Shown here: positions 16,368-24,370 of the stretch, piece by piece
Layout of the letters: each line of letters starts with the position of its first letter
Position numbering within the stretch: the first letter of the stretch is position 1
Origin: Anaerolinea sp.
GTDB taxonomy: Bacteria; Chloroflexota; Anaerolineae; Aggregatilineales; Aggregatilineaceae
Assembly (NCBI GenBank): GCA_020725705.1
Contig: DYEN01000353.1
Location: forward strand, 1 to 36,796
Length of the DNA stretch: 36,796 bases
Direction of reading: 5' to 3'
Made by a program: the position numbers and the translations under genes
The notes under the pieces: model-generated
Told to the model about the DNA's origin: nothing
What the model saw: the letters and a program-made list of their open reading frames with translations, nothing else
Database searches by the model: none

Positions 16368-17222
16368 ATGGCGATTCTGGTTGATAGCAGCACCCGGCTG
16401 CTGGTGCAGGGCATCACGGGACGCGAAGGGCTGTTTCACACCGAGCAGATGATCGAGTACGGGACCAATGTGGTCGGCGGCGTGACTCCCGGCAAAGGCG
16501 GCGAGTGGGTGTTGGGCAAGCCGGTGTTCGACACGGTCAAGGCCGCGCGCGACGCGACCGATGCCAACGCCAGCGTCATCTACGTCCCCGCCGCGTTCGC
16601 CGCCGACGCGATCTTCGAGGCGATCGACGCGGGGATCGAGCTGATCGTGTGCATTACCGAGGGGATCCCCGTGCTGGATATGATGAAGGTTCGCGCCTGG
16701 CTGGATCAGAGCAACAGCCGGCTGGTCGGGCCGAACTGCCCCGGCCTGCTGACGCCCGGTCAGGCGAAGGTCGGCATCATGCCCGGCCACATCGCCACAC
16801 CGGGCAACGTGGGGGTGGTCTCGCGCAGCGGCACGCTGACCTACGAGGTGGTCTACGCGCTGACGCAAGCGGGCATCGGCCAGACGACCTGCGTCGGTAT
16901 CGGGGGCGACCCGATCAACGGCACGAGCTTCATCGACGTGTTGCAGATGTTCGAGGACGACCCGGCGACCGAGAAAGTGGTGCTCATCGGCGAGATCGGC
17001 GGCACCGACGAGGAAAAGGCGGCGGCCTTCATCGCGCAGTCGATGACTAAGCCGGTCGTCGCGTTCGTCGCCGGGCGGACGGCGCCCCCTGGCCGGCGCA
17101 TGGGCCACGCCGGGGCGATCGTCGAGGGCGGCAGCGGCACCGCCGAAGACAAGATCAAGGCCCTGGCCGAGGCCGGGGTGCGGGTGGCCGAGCATCCGGA
17201 GCAGATCCCGGAACTGCTGTAG
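16368..17222 (+). CDS. sucD: Succinyl-CoA synthetase, alpha subunit
   Basis: 284 residues, 12 nt after sucC. The CoA-binding Rossmann domain has [20 protein letters not shown] and [23 protein letters not shown] and [12 protein letters not shown] follow, and the active-site His247, which carries the phosphate, lies in [14 protein letters not shown]. Length and motifs are standard. The operon appears to end here: a strong new promoter begins 13 nt after the stop codon. Confidence 0.96.
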   Translation: MAILVDSSTRLLVQGITGREGLFHTEQMIEYGTNVVGGVTPGKGGEWVLGKPVFDTVKAARDATDANASVIYVPAAFAADAIFEAIDAGIELIVCITEGIPVLDMMKVRAWLDQSNSRLVGPNCPGLLTPGQAKVGIMPGHIATPGNVGVVSRSGTLTYEVVYALTQAGIGQTTCVGIGGDPINGTSFIDVLQMFEDDPATEKVVLIGEIGGTDEEKAAAFIAQSMTKPVVAFVAGRTAPPGRRMGHAGAIVEGGSGTAEDKIKALAEAGVRVAEHPEQIPELL

Positions 17223-17235
17223 GCGCGTGGCACCC

Positions 17236-17264
17236 TTGACCCTGTCCCGGCGCTGTGGTATGCT
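17236..17264 (+). promoter_or_regulatory. Promoter of the T-box/ileS operon
   Basis: TTGACC (17236-17241), 17 bp, TATGCT (17259-17264). This is one of the best promoters in the window, placing the transcript start near 17271, exactly where the T-box lower stem begins. Confidence 0.75.
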
Positions 17265-17270
17265 CTCGGC

Positions 17271-17537
17271 ATAACGGCGACGACGGAAACGAGTACGCTT
17301 GTCCCGGCGGTCAGCGAGCCTGGGTGTGGTGCGAGCCAGGTCCGGCGGCCGAGCGGAAAATCCTTCCTGAGCCGCAGGCTGAACGCGCGCCGCGCCAGTA
17401 AGCTGTGCCGGATTGGTCCCCGTTATCCGGACCGGGCCATGGTGGTGGCCGCAGAGTGCCCTGCCCGCACGGGTGGGGAAATAGGGTGGTACCGCGAGAG
17501 CGTGCGCTCCCGTCCCTTGCTTGGATGGGAGCGTTTT
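17271..17537 (+). promoter_or_regulatory. T-box riboswitch, isoleucine type (transcriptional)
   Basis: The canonical T-box AGGGTGGTACCGCG is at 17483-17496. Its TGGT pairs with an ACCA tRNA end, consistent with A73 of tRNA-Ile. Stem I is visible: CGGC (17275-17278) with GCCG (17371-17374), GGAA (17285-17288) with TTCC (17364-17367), then an internal loop with GAGTA on the 5' side, closed above by CGCT (17296-17299) with AGCG (17352-17355). The 3' side of that loop holds ATC (17360-17362), an Ile codon. AGCGAG and GGTGCGAG motifs occupy the stem I tip. CGTCCCT (17511-17517) can pair with the T-box as antiterminator or join the terminator. Uncharged tRNA-Ile should allow readthrough. ileS is the fifth gene downstream. 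Confidence 0.93.
17505..17537 (+). terminator. T-box regulated terminator
   Basis: An 11-bp stem (17505-17515 with 17523-17533, one G-T pair), loop CTTGCTT, then TTTT. Its 5' strand overlaps the antiterminator half CGTCCCT, as required for the switch. Confidence 0.88.
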
Positions 17538-17575
17538 GATTGTGGGGCGCGTGTGCGCCCGGCAGGGTGGAATCG

Positions 17576-18124
17576 ATGACGCACAAACGCTCGCAGACCG
17601 CGCTGATCCGCCCGGTCGAGCCGCGAGACGCCGCCGCCATCGCGCGGCTGTGGCAGATGCTGACCGATTATCATGTGGCGCTGGATCCGCGTCTGCCCGG
17701 CGCGACCGAGGGCGCGGCGGAACGGTACGCGGCGCGCCTGATCGAGCGGCGCAGTGACCCGTCTGCCCTGACGTTGGTCGCCGAGGTAGGCGGCGAGGTG
17801 GTCGGCTACGTGCTCGGCGCGATCGTCGACCTGCACCCGGACCTCTTCGAGCGGGTGGACGCGGGCTTCATCGCGGATATCTTTGTCGACCCGGCCTGGC
17901 GGGGGCGCGGCATCGCGCGTGAGCTGGTCACCACGCTCAACGGCTGGTTTGCGCAGCGCGGCGTGGACCGGGCCGAGCTGCAGGTTGCCACGCGCAACCG
18001 GGACGGCCTGCGTTTTTGGGAAGCCATGGGCGGCGAGCCGCTGATGGTCCGGATGCGGATCGATCTGGCTGCGGAGAATGGGCGCCGCCGCGTGCGGCGC
18101 ATCCGTGTGCGTCGCGAGGAGTAG
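17576..18124 (+). CDS. GNAT-family N-acetyltransferase
   Basis: 182 residues from ATG 17576, preceded by AGGGTGG 5 nt upstream. A TTG at 17540 lies too close to the terminator T-run. The GNAT fold is clear: AALIRPVEPRDAAAIARLW-like beginning, VAEVGGEVVGYVLG (strand 4), FIADIFVDPAWRGRGIAREL (acetyl-CoA loop R-G-x-G-I-A) and ATRNRDGLRFWEAMGGEP. The C-terminal tail is Arg rich. It transfers an acetyl group to an unknown amine. It is the first gene after the isoleucine T-box, which is unexpected for an acetyltransferase with no visible role in isoleucine metabolism. Confidence 0.85.
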   Translation: MTHKRSQTALIRPVEPRDAAAIARLWQMLTDYHVALDPRLPGATEGAAERYAARLIERRSDPSALTLVAEVGGEVVGYVLGAIVDLHPDLFERVDAGFIADIFVDPAWRGRGIARELVTTLNGWFAQRGVDRAELQVATRNRDGLRFWEAMGGEPLMVRMRIDLAAENGRRRVRRIRVRREE

Positions 18125-18130
18125 GCGAGG

Positions 18131-19144
18131 ATGGTGCGATCGCTGGTGCGCTGGTTTGGCCCGCGCCGGTTCGCCGGGCTGGTGGCGCTGGCGGTGCTAG
18201 CGCTGGCAGCCGGCGCCGCGCTTCAGATTGCCTATGCCGGGGCGGACTGGTTGCCCGCCGCGCAGCTTGCGCTTTTCTGGCTGGTGTTGGCCGGGTTGGG
18301 CGTGGCGCTGTGGAGCCGCGTGCCACGCGCGGCGCGAGGACGGGTGCTGCTGGCGTTCGGGCCGGGCCTGGCGCTGGTGGCGGCCGGTGTGCTGGCTCCC
18401 GACCTCGGCGTGTTCTTCGGCGGGGCCGGCCTGGGCTGGATCGCGGCTAGCTACATCGTCGGGCGTGGGCCGACCAGCATGACCTATCAGGCCGCCGTGC
18501 GGCACCTGCGGCGCAACGAGCTGCCGCAAGCGATCGCCGTCATGGACCGGCTGATCGAGGGGCAGCCGGGCGACGCCGAGCATCTGCGTTTCCGCGCCGA
18601 GCTGCATCGCCTCAATGGCTCGCCGGAGCGCGCCCGGCGCGATTATGAGCAGGCGGTCAGGCTGGCGCCGGACGCGCCGGCGGGCTATCTGGGGCTGGCG
18701 GAACTGTATCTGCAGCAGGGGCAGCTTGACCGGGCGCGTGCCTATGCCGTGCAGGCCCTCGACCGCGATCCGGCGAGCTGGCAGGCGGCGCATACTCTGG
18801 GCATGATCGCCGACCGCCAGGGGGACGCGCCGGCGGCGATTGAGGCGCTGGAGCGTGCGCATCGCGCGGGCATCCCGGACGCCCACTACCGTCTGCTTGC
18901 GCATCTGTGGCTGGCGCGCGCCCACGCGCGGATGGGACAGGGCGCGGCTGCCGCTGCGCAGGTCGAGGCGCTGCGCGGGCAGGCCGGGGCGCTGAAAGCC
19001 TGGCGCGTGGTGCTCGCCGGCGAGCAGGCCGCGCCGCTGCGGGCGCTGCTGGATGCCGATCTGGTGCTGGCGCAACAGCTGATCGACGGCGCGGTAACTG
19101 CCGGGTCGCTGGCCGGTGCGGAGCGGACCGATGGACGCGCGTAA
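18131..19144 (+). CDS. Membrane-anchored TPR protein
   Basis: 337 residues. Three or four hydrophobic segments at residues about 14-110 (GLVALAVLALAAGAAL, LALFWLVLAGLGVAL, LLAFGPGLALVAAGVLA) are followed by a soluble domain with about four TPR-like repeats, for example QAIAVMDRLIEGQPGDAEHL, RARRDYEQAVRLAPDAPAGY and RARAYAVQALDRDPASWQAA. It would scaffold protein contacts at the membrane. Six nt follow the GNAT stop. Its end overlaps the next gene by 14 nt. No enzymatic domain is visible and I do not recognise a named family. Confidence 0.75.
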   Translation: MVRSLVRWFGPRRFAGLVALAVLALAAGAALQIAYAGADWLPAAQLALFWLVLAGLGVALWSRVPRAARGRVLLAFGPGLALVAAGVLAPDLGVFFGGAGLGWIAASYIVGRGPTSMTYQAAVRHLRRNELPQAIAVMDRLIEGQPGDAEHLRFRAELHRLNGSPERARRDYEQAVRLAPDAPAGYLGLAELYLQQGQLDRARAYAVQALDRDPASWQAAHTLGMIADRQGDAPAAIEALERAHRAGIPDAHYRLLAHLWLARAHARMGQGAAAAAQVEALRGQAGALKAWRVVLAGEQAAPLRALLDADLVLAQQLIDGAVTAGSLAGAERTDGRA

Positions 19145-19619
19145 CGCCCCCGGCGGCCCTGGCGCCAGTCCCGCGCGCAGGCGGCGCCGGGCGCTTGGCG
19201 CGCTGGCCGCGCTGATCGGGCTGGGCGTGGTCATCGCGGCGGGGTATCTGGCGCTGCGCGCGAGCCGCAACCGCCCGCTGGACGTCCCGCTCTATCCGGA
19301 CGCGCGCGAGATCGGCCGCGAGCGCGTTTATGACGGGTTGCAGCGGGTGCAGTACGTGGTCGATGCGCCGCTCGACGCGGTGGACGGGTTCTATCACGCC
19401 CACGAGGGGATGGTCTGCCAGCGCCAGTACGCCCGCGTGAGCGAGCGTCCGGGGCAAGAACCGCTGCGCGAAGGGCATGTGTTCACGCGCTGCCAGCTCG
19501 ACCGGTCATGGCTCAACCTGACGCAGTACGCGATTGTCACGATCCGGCCCATTGCCGGGGATAATGGCGAGCCGGGAGAGGCAACCCTGATCGACATCGA
19601 GCAGGTCTGGGGAGATTAG
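19131..19619 (+). CDS. Single-pass membrane protein, hypothetical (paralogue of next gene)
   Basis: 162 residues. ATG 19131 is preferred over GTG 19116 because GGAG (19120-19123) lies 7 nt before it. A basic stretch (PARRRRRALG) precedes one transmembrane helix (LGALAALIGLGVVIAAGYLA), so the protein is anchored with its C-terminal domain outside. The outer part has VPLYPDAREIG, a VDGFYHAHEGMVC segment and a second Cys in FTRCQL. The same order (membrane helix, P..A..I, FY..., Cys, later Cys) occurs in the next gene. The two cysteines could form a disulfide. I do not recognise the family. Confidence 0.65.
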   Translation: MDARNAPGGPGASPARRRRRALGALAALIGLGVVIAAGYLALRASRNRPLDVPLYPDAREIGRERVYDGLQRVQYVVDAPLDAVDGFYHAHEGMVCQRQYARVSERPGQEPLREGHVFTRCQLDRSWLNLTQYAIVTIRPIAGDNGEPGEATLIDIEQVWGD

Positions 19620-19622
19620 GCG

Positions 19623-20081
19623 ATGGAGTCTGAAGCGACCAAGCGCGGGCTGCGGATTCCGCTGTGGGTCGGGCTGTTGGGTATGGTCGCGGCGTTGGGG
19701 GTCGCGGCGCTGATCCTCAGCCGGGTTTCCGGGCCGCTGTACGGGCTGGTGTTCCGGAGTGGCGTCCCTGTGCCGGATGGTGCGATCGAGATCGAGCATG
19801 TCAAACCCGACAAGGGCGCGGCGTACCGGATCTACCGCACCGAGCAGGCCGGGCGCGAGGTTGCGGCCTTCTACGAGGCGGCGGGCGGGACGTGCGTCTA
19901 CAGCGTCGCGCCGGCCAACCCCGATTTGTCGGATTCCGCCCGGCCGGACCAGGCGCACAACGTGGCGCGGTGCCGCGGACGCTCCGAGAACGCTGCGCGC
20001 GGCAGCGGGTGGGAAGTCTTTATCGCCGAAGGTTACGGCCCGGACGAAGGGCCGACCATCTTTCGCGTGTACGAGTACTGA
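19623..20081 (+). CDS. Single-pass membrane protein, hypothetical (paralogue of previous gene)
   Basis: 152 residues. One N-terminal transmembrane helix (PLWVGLLGMVAALGVAALIL) is followed by an outer domain with PVPDGAIEIEHV, VAAFYEAAGGTCVYSV and VARCRG. It mirrors the preceding gene in size, topology, FY motif and two-cysteine spacing, so the pair looks like an old tandem duplication. It sits 3 nt after its neighbour and 51 nt before ileS. The short gap before ileS has a TTCGC/GCGAA inverted repeat (20094-20098/20105-20109) but no convincing promoter. Function unknown. Confidence 0.65.
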   Translation: MESEATKRGLRIPLWVGLLGMVAALGVAALILSRVSGPLYGLVFRSGVPVPDGAIEIEHVKPDKGAAYRIYRTEQAGREVAAFYEAAGGTCVYSVAPANPDLSDSARPDQAHNVARCRGRSENAARGSGWEVFIAEGYGPDEGPTIFRVYEY

Positions 20082-20132
20082 GCCAGCCACGATTTCGCAC
20101 ACTAGCGAACCGTTTCCGGTCAAGGAGGGACG

Positions 20133-23100
20133 ATGTTCGAACCGGTCACGCCACGAGTGGATATCGACGCGCTCGAGAAGCGCCAGCTTGAGTTCTGGCG
20201 CGAGCGCGACATCTTCCGGCGCACGATGGACGAGCGCAAGGACGCGCCGCGCTGGGTGTTCTACGAGGGTCCGCCCACGGCCAACGGCCGGCCCGGCACG
20301 CATCACGTCCTGGCGCGCGCCTTCAAAGACATGTTCCCGCGCTATCACACCATGCGTGGCAAGTACGTGCTGCGCAAGGGCGGATGGGATACGCATGGCC
20401 TGCCGGTCGAGATCGAGGTCGAGAAAGAGCTGGGCTTCACTCACAAGCGCCAGATCGAGGAATACGGCATCGCGCGCTTCAACGAAAAGTGCCGCCAGAG
20501 CGTCTTCCGCTACATCCGCGAGTGGGAACAACTCACCGAGCGGATCGCCTTCTGGGTGGATCTCGAAAACGCCTATGTGACGTACAAGAACGAGTATATC
20601 CAGAGCGTGTGGTGGATCCTGCGCCAGTTCTGGGACAAGGGCCTGCTGTACCAGGGCTTCAAGGTGGTGCCCTACTGCACGCGCTGCGGCACGCCGCTGA
20701 GCAGCCACGAGGTCGCGCAGGGCTACGAAGAAGTGGCCGATCCCAGCGTCTTCGTGCGCTTCCCGCTCAAGGACCGGCCCGGCACGTTCTTCCTGGTGTG
20801 GACGACCACACCCTGGACGCTGCCCGGCAACGTGGCCCTGGCCGTCAACCGCCGCGCAACGTATGTGACCGTCGAGGGGCCGGCGGCGAGCGGCGAAGGC
20901 ACCGAGCGGCTGATCCTGGCCGAGGCGCTGCTGGACAAGGCGCTGGTCAACCGCGAGCAGTACAGCGTCGTCGAGACGCTGCGTGGCGAGGACTTGCTGG
21001 GGCTGCACTACGAGCCGCTCTATCGCTTTTTGCCGGTCGAGCAGGATTACGCTTACGTGGTGCATGGCGACTTCGTCAGCATGGAGGACGGCTCCGGCAT
21101 CGTCCACATCGCGCCCGCGTTCGGCGCGGACGACATGGATGTGGGCCGCGAGCACGGGTTGCCGGTCCTGCTGACCGTCGATGAGACGGGCGCGTTTGTC
21201 CCGGACGTGACGCCCTGGGCGGGGATGTGGGTCAAGGACGCCGATCCGCTGATCACCGACGAGCTGAAGGGGCGCGGCCTGCTGTATAAGGTCGAGAAGT
21301 ACGTCCACAACTACCCGTTCTGCTGGCGCTGCAGCACGCCGCTGCTCTACTACGCCCGCTCGACGTGGTACATCGCTACCACGCGCTACCGTGACGCGAT
21401 GATCGAGCAGAACAAGACGATAAACTGGGTCCCGGCGCACATCCGGGATGGGCGCTTCGGCAACTTCCTCGACGAACTGCGCGATTGGGCCTTGGGCCGC
21501 GAGCGCTATTGGGGCACGCCGCTGCCGGTGTGGGTCTGCGACAACCCGAACTGCGACCACCGTCACTGTGTCGGCAGTGTGGCCGAGCTAAGCGAGCTGT
21601 CGGGCAAGGACCAGTCCAACCTGGACCTGCACCGCCCCTATGTGGACGAGGTAACCTTCCCCTGCCCGCAATGCGGCGGGACGATGCGCCGTGTGCCGGA
21701 GCTGATCGACGTCTGGTTCGACAGCGGCGCGATGCCGGTGGCCCAGTGGGGTTATCCGTTCCAGAACCAAGAGATGTTCAAGGACCAGTTCCCGGCGGAC
21801 TTCATCTGCGAGGCGGTGGACCAGACGCGCGGCTGGTTCTACAGCCAGCACGCCATCAGCACGATGCTCTTCGGGCAGACCGACTTCAAGAACGTGATCT
21901 GCCTGGGGCACATCCTCGACGAGCAGGGGCGCAAGATGTCCAAGAGCCTGGGCAACATCGTCGAGCCGTGGAGCGTGCTGGATAAGTACGGGGCGGACGC
22001 GTTCCGCTGGTACATGTACACCGCCGGGCCGCCCGGCGAGCCGCGCCGGTTCTCGGTCGAGCTGGTCGGCGACGTGGTGCGCAACTTCTACCTGACACTG
22101 TGGAACGTCTACAGCTTCTTCGTAACCTATGCCAACCTCGACCGCTTCGATCCGGCGGCGCCGCGCGTGCCGGTTGCTCGGCGCGAGCTGCTCGACCGCT
22201 GGATCCTTAGCGAGCTGCACATGCTCGTCCGCGAGGTGACACAGGCGTATGAGGAATACGACGTGCCCTCTGCCACGCGCCCGCTCGAGCAGTTCGTGGA
22301 CCGGCTGAGCAACTGGTATCTGCGCCGCTCGCGCCGCCGCTTCTGGAAGAGCGAGAGCGACACCGACAAGCTGGCTGCCTACCAGACGCTGTACGAGTGC
22401 CTGGTGATGGTCAGCAAGCTGCTGGCGCCGGCCATGCCGTTCCTGGCCGAGGCGATGTATCGCAACCTGGTCACCCGCGTTGACGCCGACGCGCCGGAGA
22501 GCGTGCATCTGGCGACGTGGCCGGACTGGGACGAGGCGTTGATCGACCGCAAGCTGATGGACGACATGCGCCTGGCGCAGAAGCTGGTCAGCCTGGGGCA
22601 CGCCGCGCGCAACAGCGCCAATCTCAAGGTGCGCCAGCCGCTGGCCGAAGCGGTGTTCGTGCTGCGCGCCGAGTCCGAGCGGCCGGTGGTCGAGGCGCTG
22701 CAGGGCACCATTGCCGAAGAATTGAACGTCAAACAGGTGCGCGTCGCCGCGTCGGGGGCGGAGATGGTGAGCTACAGGCTCAACCCGCTGCCGCAGGTGC
22801 TTGGCCGCGCGCTGAAGGGCGACTTCCCGAAGGTGCAGAAGGCGCTACGCGAGGGCGCGCCCGAAGACGTTGATCGCTGGGCAAAGGCGCTGCTGACCGG
22901 CGAGCCGATCAGCGTCGAGGTGGACGGGCAGACGTACACCGTCACGCCCGATCAGGTCGAGGTGCAGCAGGAAGCGGCGGCGGGCTACGCTGTGGCGGAA
23001 GACTACGGCTATCTGGTCGCTCTGTCCACCCGGCTCACCGACGATCTGGTGCGCGAAGGGCTGGCCCGCGAGTTTGTGCGCCGTGTCCAGACGCTGCGCA

Positions 23101-23309
23101 AAGACGCCGATTTCGAGATCAGCGATCGCATCACCGTGACCTACCAGGCCACCGATCGCCTGCGTGCGGCGGTTCAGGCGCACCGCGACTATATCCAGGC
23201 CGAGACGCTGGCCGATGCGCTGGTCGAGGGGATGCCCGCGGACGGCGCGCACGGCGACACCTTCGAGTTCGACGGCGAGACGGTCACGATCGGCGTGCGT
23301 CGGGTCTGA
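20133..23309 (+). CDS. ileS: Isoleucyl-tRNA synthetase, type 2, with GXHH signature
   Basis: 1058 residues, the usual size of IleRS2. The start has AAGGAGG (20122-20128). The class I signature region reads PPTANGRPGTHHVLAR: residues 55-58 are G-T-H-H where most class I synthetases have HxGH. The KMSKS loop is intact (GRKMSKSLGN, codons 21933-21947). Zinc-ligand pairs of the type-2 form are present (YCTRCG, FCWRCS, PCPQCG). The CP1 editing domain lies between (VWTTTPWTLPGNVALAVN). No C-terminal zinc finger of IleRS1 is seen. It charges tRNA-Ile, and the T-box 2.6 kb upstream is the expected control of this gene. The swapped signature is reported to go with very high mupirocin resistance in IleRS2. 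Confidence 0.96.
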   Translation: MFEPVTPRVDIDALEKRQLEFWRERDIFRRTMDERKDAPRWVFYEGPPTANGRPGTHHVLARAFKDMFPRYHTMRGKYVLRKGGWDTHGLPVEIEVEKELGFTHKRQIEEYGIARFNEKCRQSVFRYIREWEQLTERIAFWVDLENAYVTYKNEYIQSVWWILRQFWDKGLLYQGFKVVPYCTRCGTPLSSHEVAQGYEEVADPSVFVRFPLKDRPGTFFLVWTTTPWTLPGNVALAVNRRATYVTVEGPAASGEGTERLILAEALLDKALVNREQYSVVETLRGEDLLGLHYEPLYRFLPVEQDYAYVVHGDFVSMEDGSGIVHIAPAFGADDMDVGREHGLPVLLTVDETGAFVPDVTPWAGMWVKDADPLITDELKGRGLLYKVEKYVHNYPFCWRCSTPLLYYARSTWYIATTRYRDAMIEQNKTINWVPAHIRDGRFGNFLDELRDWALGRERYWGTPLPVWVCDNPNCDHRHCVGSVAELSELSGKDQSNLDLHRPYVDEVTFPCPQCGGTMRRVPELIDVWFDSGAMPVAQWGYPFQNQEMFKDQFPADFICEAVDQTRGWFYSQHAISTMLFGQTDFKNVICLGHILDEQGRKMSKSLGNIVEPWSVLDKYGADAFRWYMYTAGPPGEPRRFSVELVGDVVRNFYLTLWNVYSFFVTYANLDRFDPAAPRVPVARRELLDRWILSELHMLVREVTQAYEEYDVPSATRPLEQFVDRLSNWYLRRSRRRFWKSESDTDKLAAYQTLYECLVMVSKLLAPAMPFLAEAMYRNLVTRVDADAPESVHLATWPDWDEALIDRKLMDDMRLAQKLVSLGHAARNSANLKVRQPLAEAVFVLRAESERPVVEALQGTIAEELNVKQVRVAASGAEMVSYRLNPLPQVLGRALKGDFPKVQKALREGAPEDVDRWAKALLTGEPISVEVDGQTYTVTPDQVEVQQEAAAGYAVAEDYGYLVALSTRLTDDLVREGLAREFVRRVQTLRKDADFEISDRITVTYQATDRLRAAVQAHRDYIQAETLADALVEGMPADGAHGDTFEFDGETVTIGVRRV

Positions 23310-23318
23310 CGACCTGGG

Positions 23319-23375
23319 CCGGACTCGCGCCCGGAACGGCCAGAAGTGGCTCCCCGCGCGCGAGTCCGGTACAAT
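23319..23375 (+). promoter_or_regulatory. 12-bp inverted repeat abutting a -10 box
   Basis: CCGGACTCGCGC (23319-23330) and GCGCGAGTCCGG (23358-23369) are perfect inverted repeats, with an inner GCCA/TGGC stem. It lies just after the ileS stop. TACAAT (23370-23375) directly follows and may be the -10 of the dksA-like gene, with a poor -35. As RNA the repeat could end the ileS operon, although no T-run follows. As DNA it could be an operator. Confidence 0.45.
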
Positions 23376-23430
23376 CGTCGTTGTGCCGTGGGATCACGGC
23401 GCAGCTACGTTCAACGAGGTTGACGACGCC

Positions 23431-23790
23431 ATGGTAACCACAAAGGATGAGTTGTACAGCGAACTCATCGCGCTGCGCGACGGCCTGCAGGCGCAAGTGA
23501 TCGAGATGGAAAGCGCGGACGAGATGGACGAGCCGGGGACGGGGTACACCAACCACCAGGCCGACGATGCCACCGCCGTCTTCGACCAGACCGCCAACCG
23601 TTCCGCGCTGCAGGCAGCCCGCGACCGGCTGCGTCAGGTGCACGACGCGCTGGCACGCTATGAAGCGGGCACATACGGGATCTGCGAGAACTGCGGGCGC
23701 GAGATCGACATCGCGCGTCTGGAAGCCATCCCCTATACGCCCTTCTGCCTGCGCTGCGCCGAACAGCGGGATTATATCGCCGGGATGTAG
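23431..23790 (+). CDS. DksA/TraR-family zinc-finger protein
   Basis: 119 residues. A helical N-terminal part (DELYSELIALRDGLQAQVIE and QAARDRLRQVHDALARYEAG) is followed by a four-cysteine zinc finger: Cys85, Cys88, Cys106, Cys109 in CENCGREI ... PFCLRCAE. The signature YGICENCGREIDIARLEA is typical of TraR/DksA and YteA-type proteins. DksA acts in the RNA polymerase secondary channel with ppGpp. Here the acidic DxxDA tip is not evident in the expected place (HQADDATAVFD may correspond), so the mechanism is uncertain. ATG 23431 has GAGG upstream. lspA follows after 2 nt. Confidence 0.85.
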   Translation: MVTTKDELYSELIALRDGLQAQVIEMESADEMDEPGTGYTNHQADDATAVFDQTANRSALQAARDRLRQVHDALARYEAGTYGICENCGREIDIARLEAIPYTPFCLRCAEQRDYIAGM

Positions 23791-23792
23791 CG

Positions 23793-24368
23793 GTGAGCGA
23801 CGCTGGGTATATCCGAACGACACGCCCCGGAACGTCGCTGCGTCACTGGCTGTTTCTGGCCGGAGTCGCCGGTCTGGCGATCGCCGTCGATCAGGCCACC
23901 AAGGCGTATGTCGTGGCGCATCTGGCGCGCGGCGAGTCGTGGATGCCGGTGGAGTTCATCGCGCCCTATTTTCGCATCACCCACGTGCGCAATACCGGCG
24001 CGGCGTTCGGGGTTTTCCCAGGCGGCGGTCAGGTCTTCCTGGCGATCGCCGCCGTCATCTCGCTGCTGATCCTGTATTTCTATCGCCAGCTTCCGCGCGG
24101 GGCCTGGCCGGTGCGAACTGCCCTGGGATTGCAGTTGGGCGGGGCGCTGGGCAACGTCATCGACCGGCTGCGCCTGGATTTCGCGGTGATCGACTTTCTG
24201 CACGTGCCAGGCTTTCCGGTGTTCAACGTGGCCGATAGCTGCATCTCGATCGGGGTGGCACTGCTGGCGGTGGTGATGCTGCGCGAAGAATGGCGCGCGC
24301 GCCGCGCGGCAGGGGCCGGCGGCGAGTCGGCGCGCGGCGGCTCCCAGGAAAACACGCCGGTTCGTTGA
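23793..24368 (+). CDS. lspA: Lipoprotein signal peptidase (signal peptidase II)
   Basis: 191 residues from GTG 23793, two nt after the dksA-like stop. Four membrane helices and the conserved boxes are present: VDQATKAY (first helix), RNTGAAFG, GNVIDRLR with catalytic Asp124, and FNVADSCISIG with catalytic Asp148. It cleaves prolipoproteins before the lipid-modified Cys. The C-terminal tail (about 25 residues, Arg/Gly/Ala rich) is longer than usual. The gene ends at the left border of the second periodic terminator array. Confidence 0.93.
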   Translation: MSDAGYIRTTRPGTSLRHWLFLAGVAGLAIAVDQATKAYVVAHLARGESWMPVEFIAPYFRITHVRNTGAAFGVFPGGGQVFLAIAAVISLLILYFYRQLPRGAWPVRTALGLQLGGALGNVIDRLRLDFAVIDFLHVPGFPVFNVADSCISIGVALLAVVMLREEWRARRAAGAGGESARGGSQENTPVR

Positions 24369-24370
24369 AG

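Noticed and set aside
15237-17195. 652-codon open frame antisense to sucC and sucD
   Set aside because: No domain, biased composition (His/Arg/Asp), and it covers two unmistakable genes on the other strand.
17311-17640. 109-codon minus-strand frame over the T-box leader
   Set aside because: The plus strand is explained base by base by the T-box structure. The frame has no domain.
19506-21566. 686-codon open frame antisense to ileS
   Set aside because: Shadow of a certain gene, with no ribosome site or motif.
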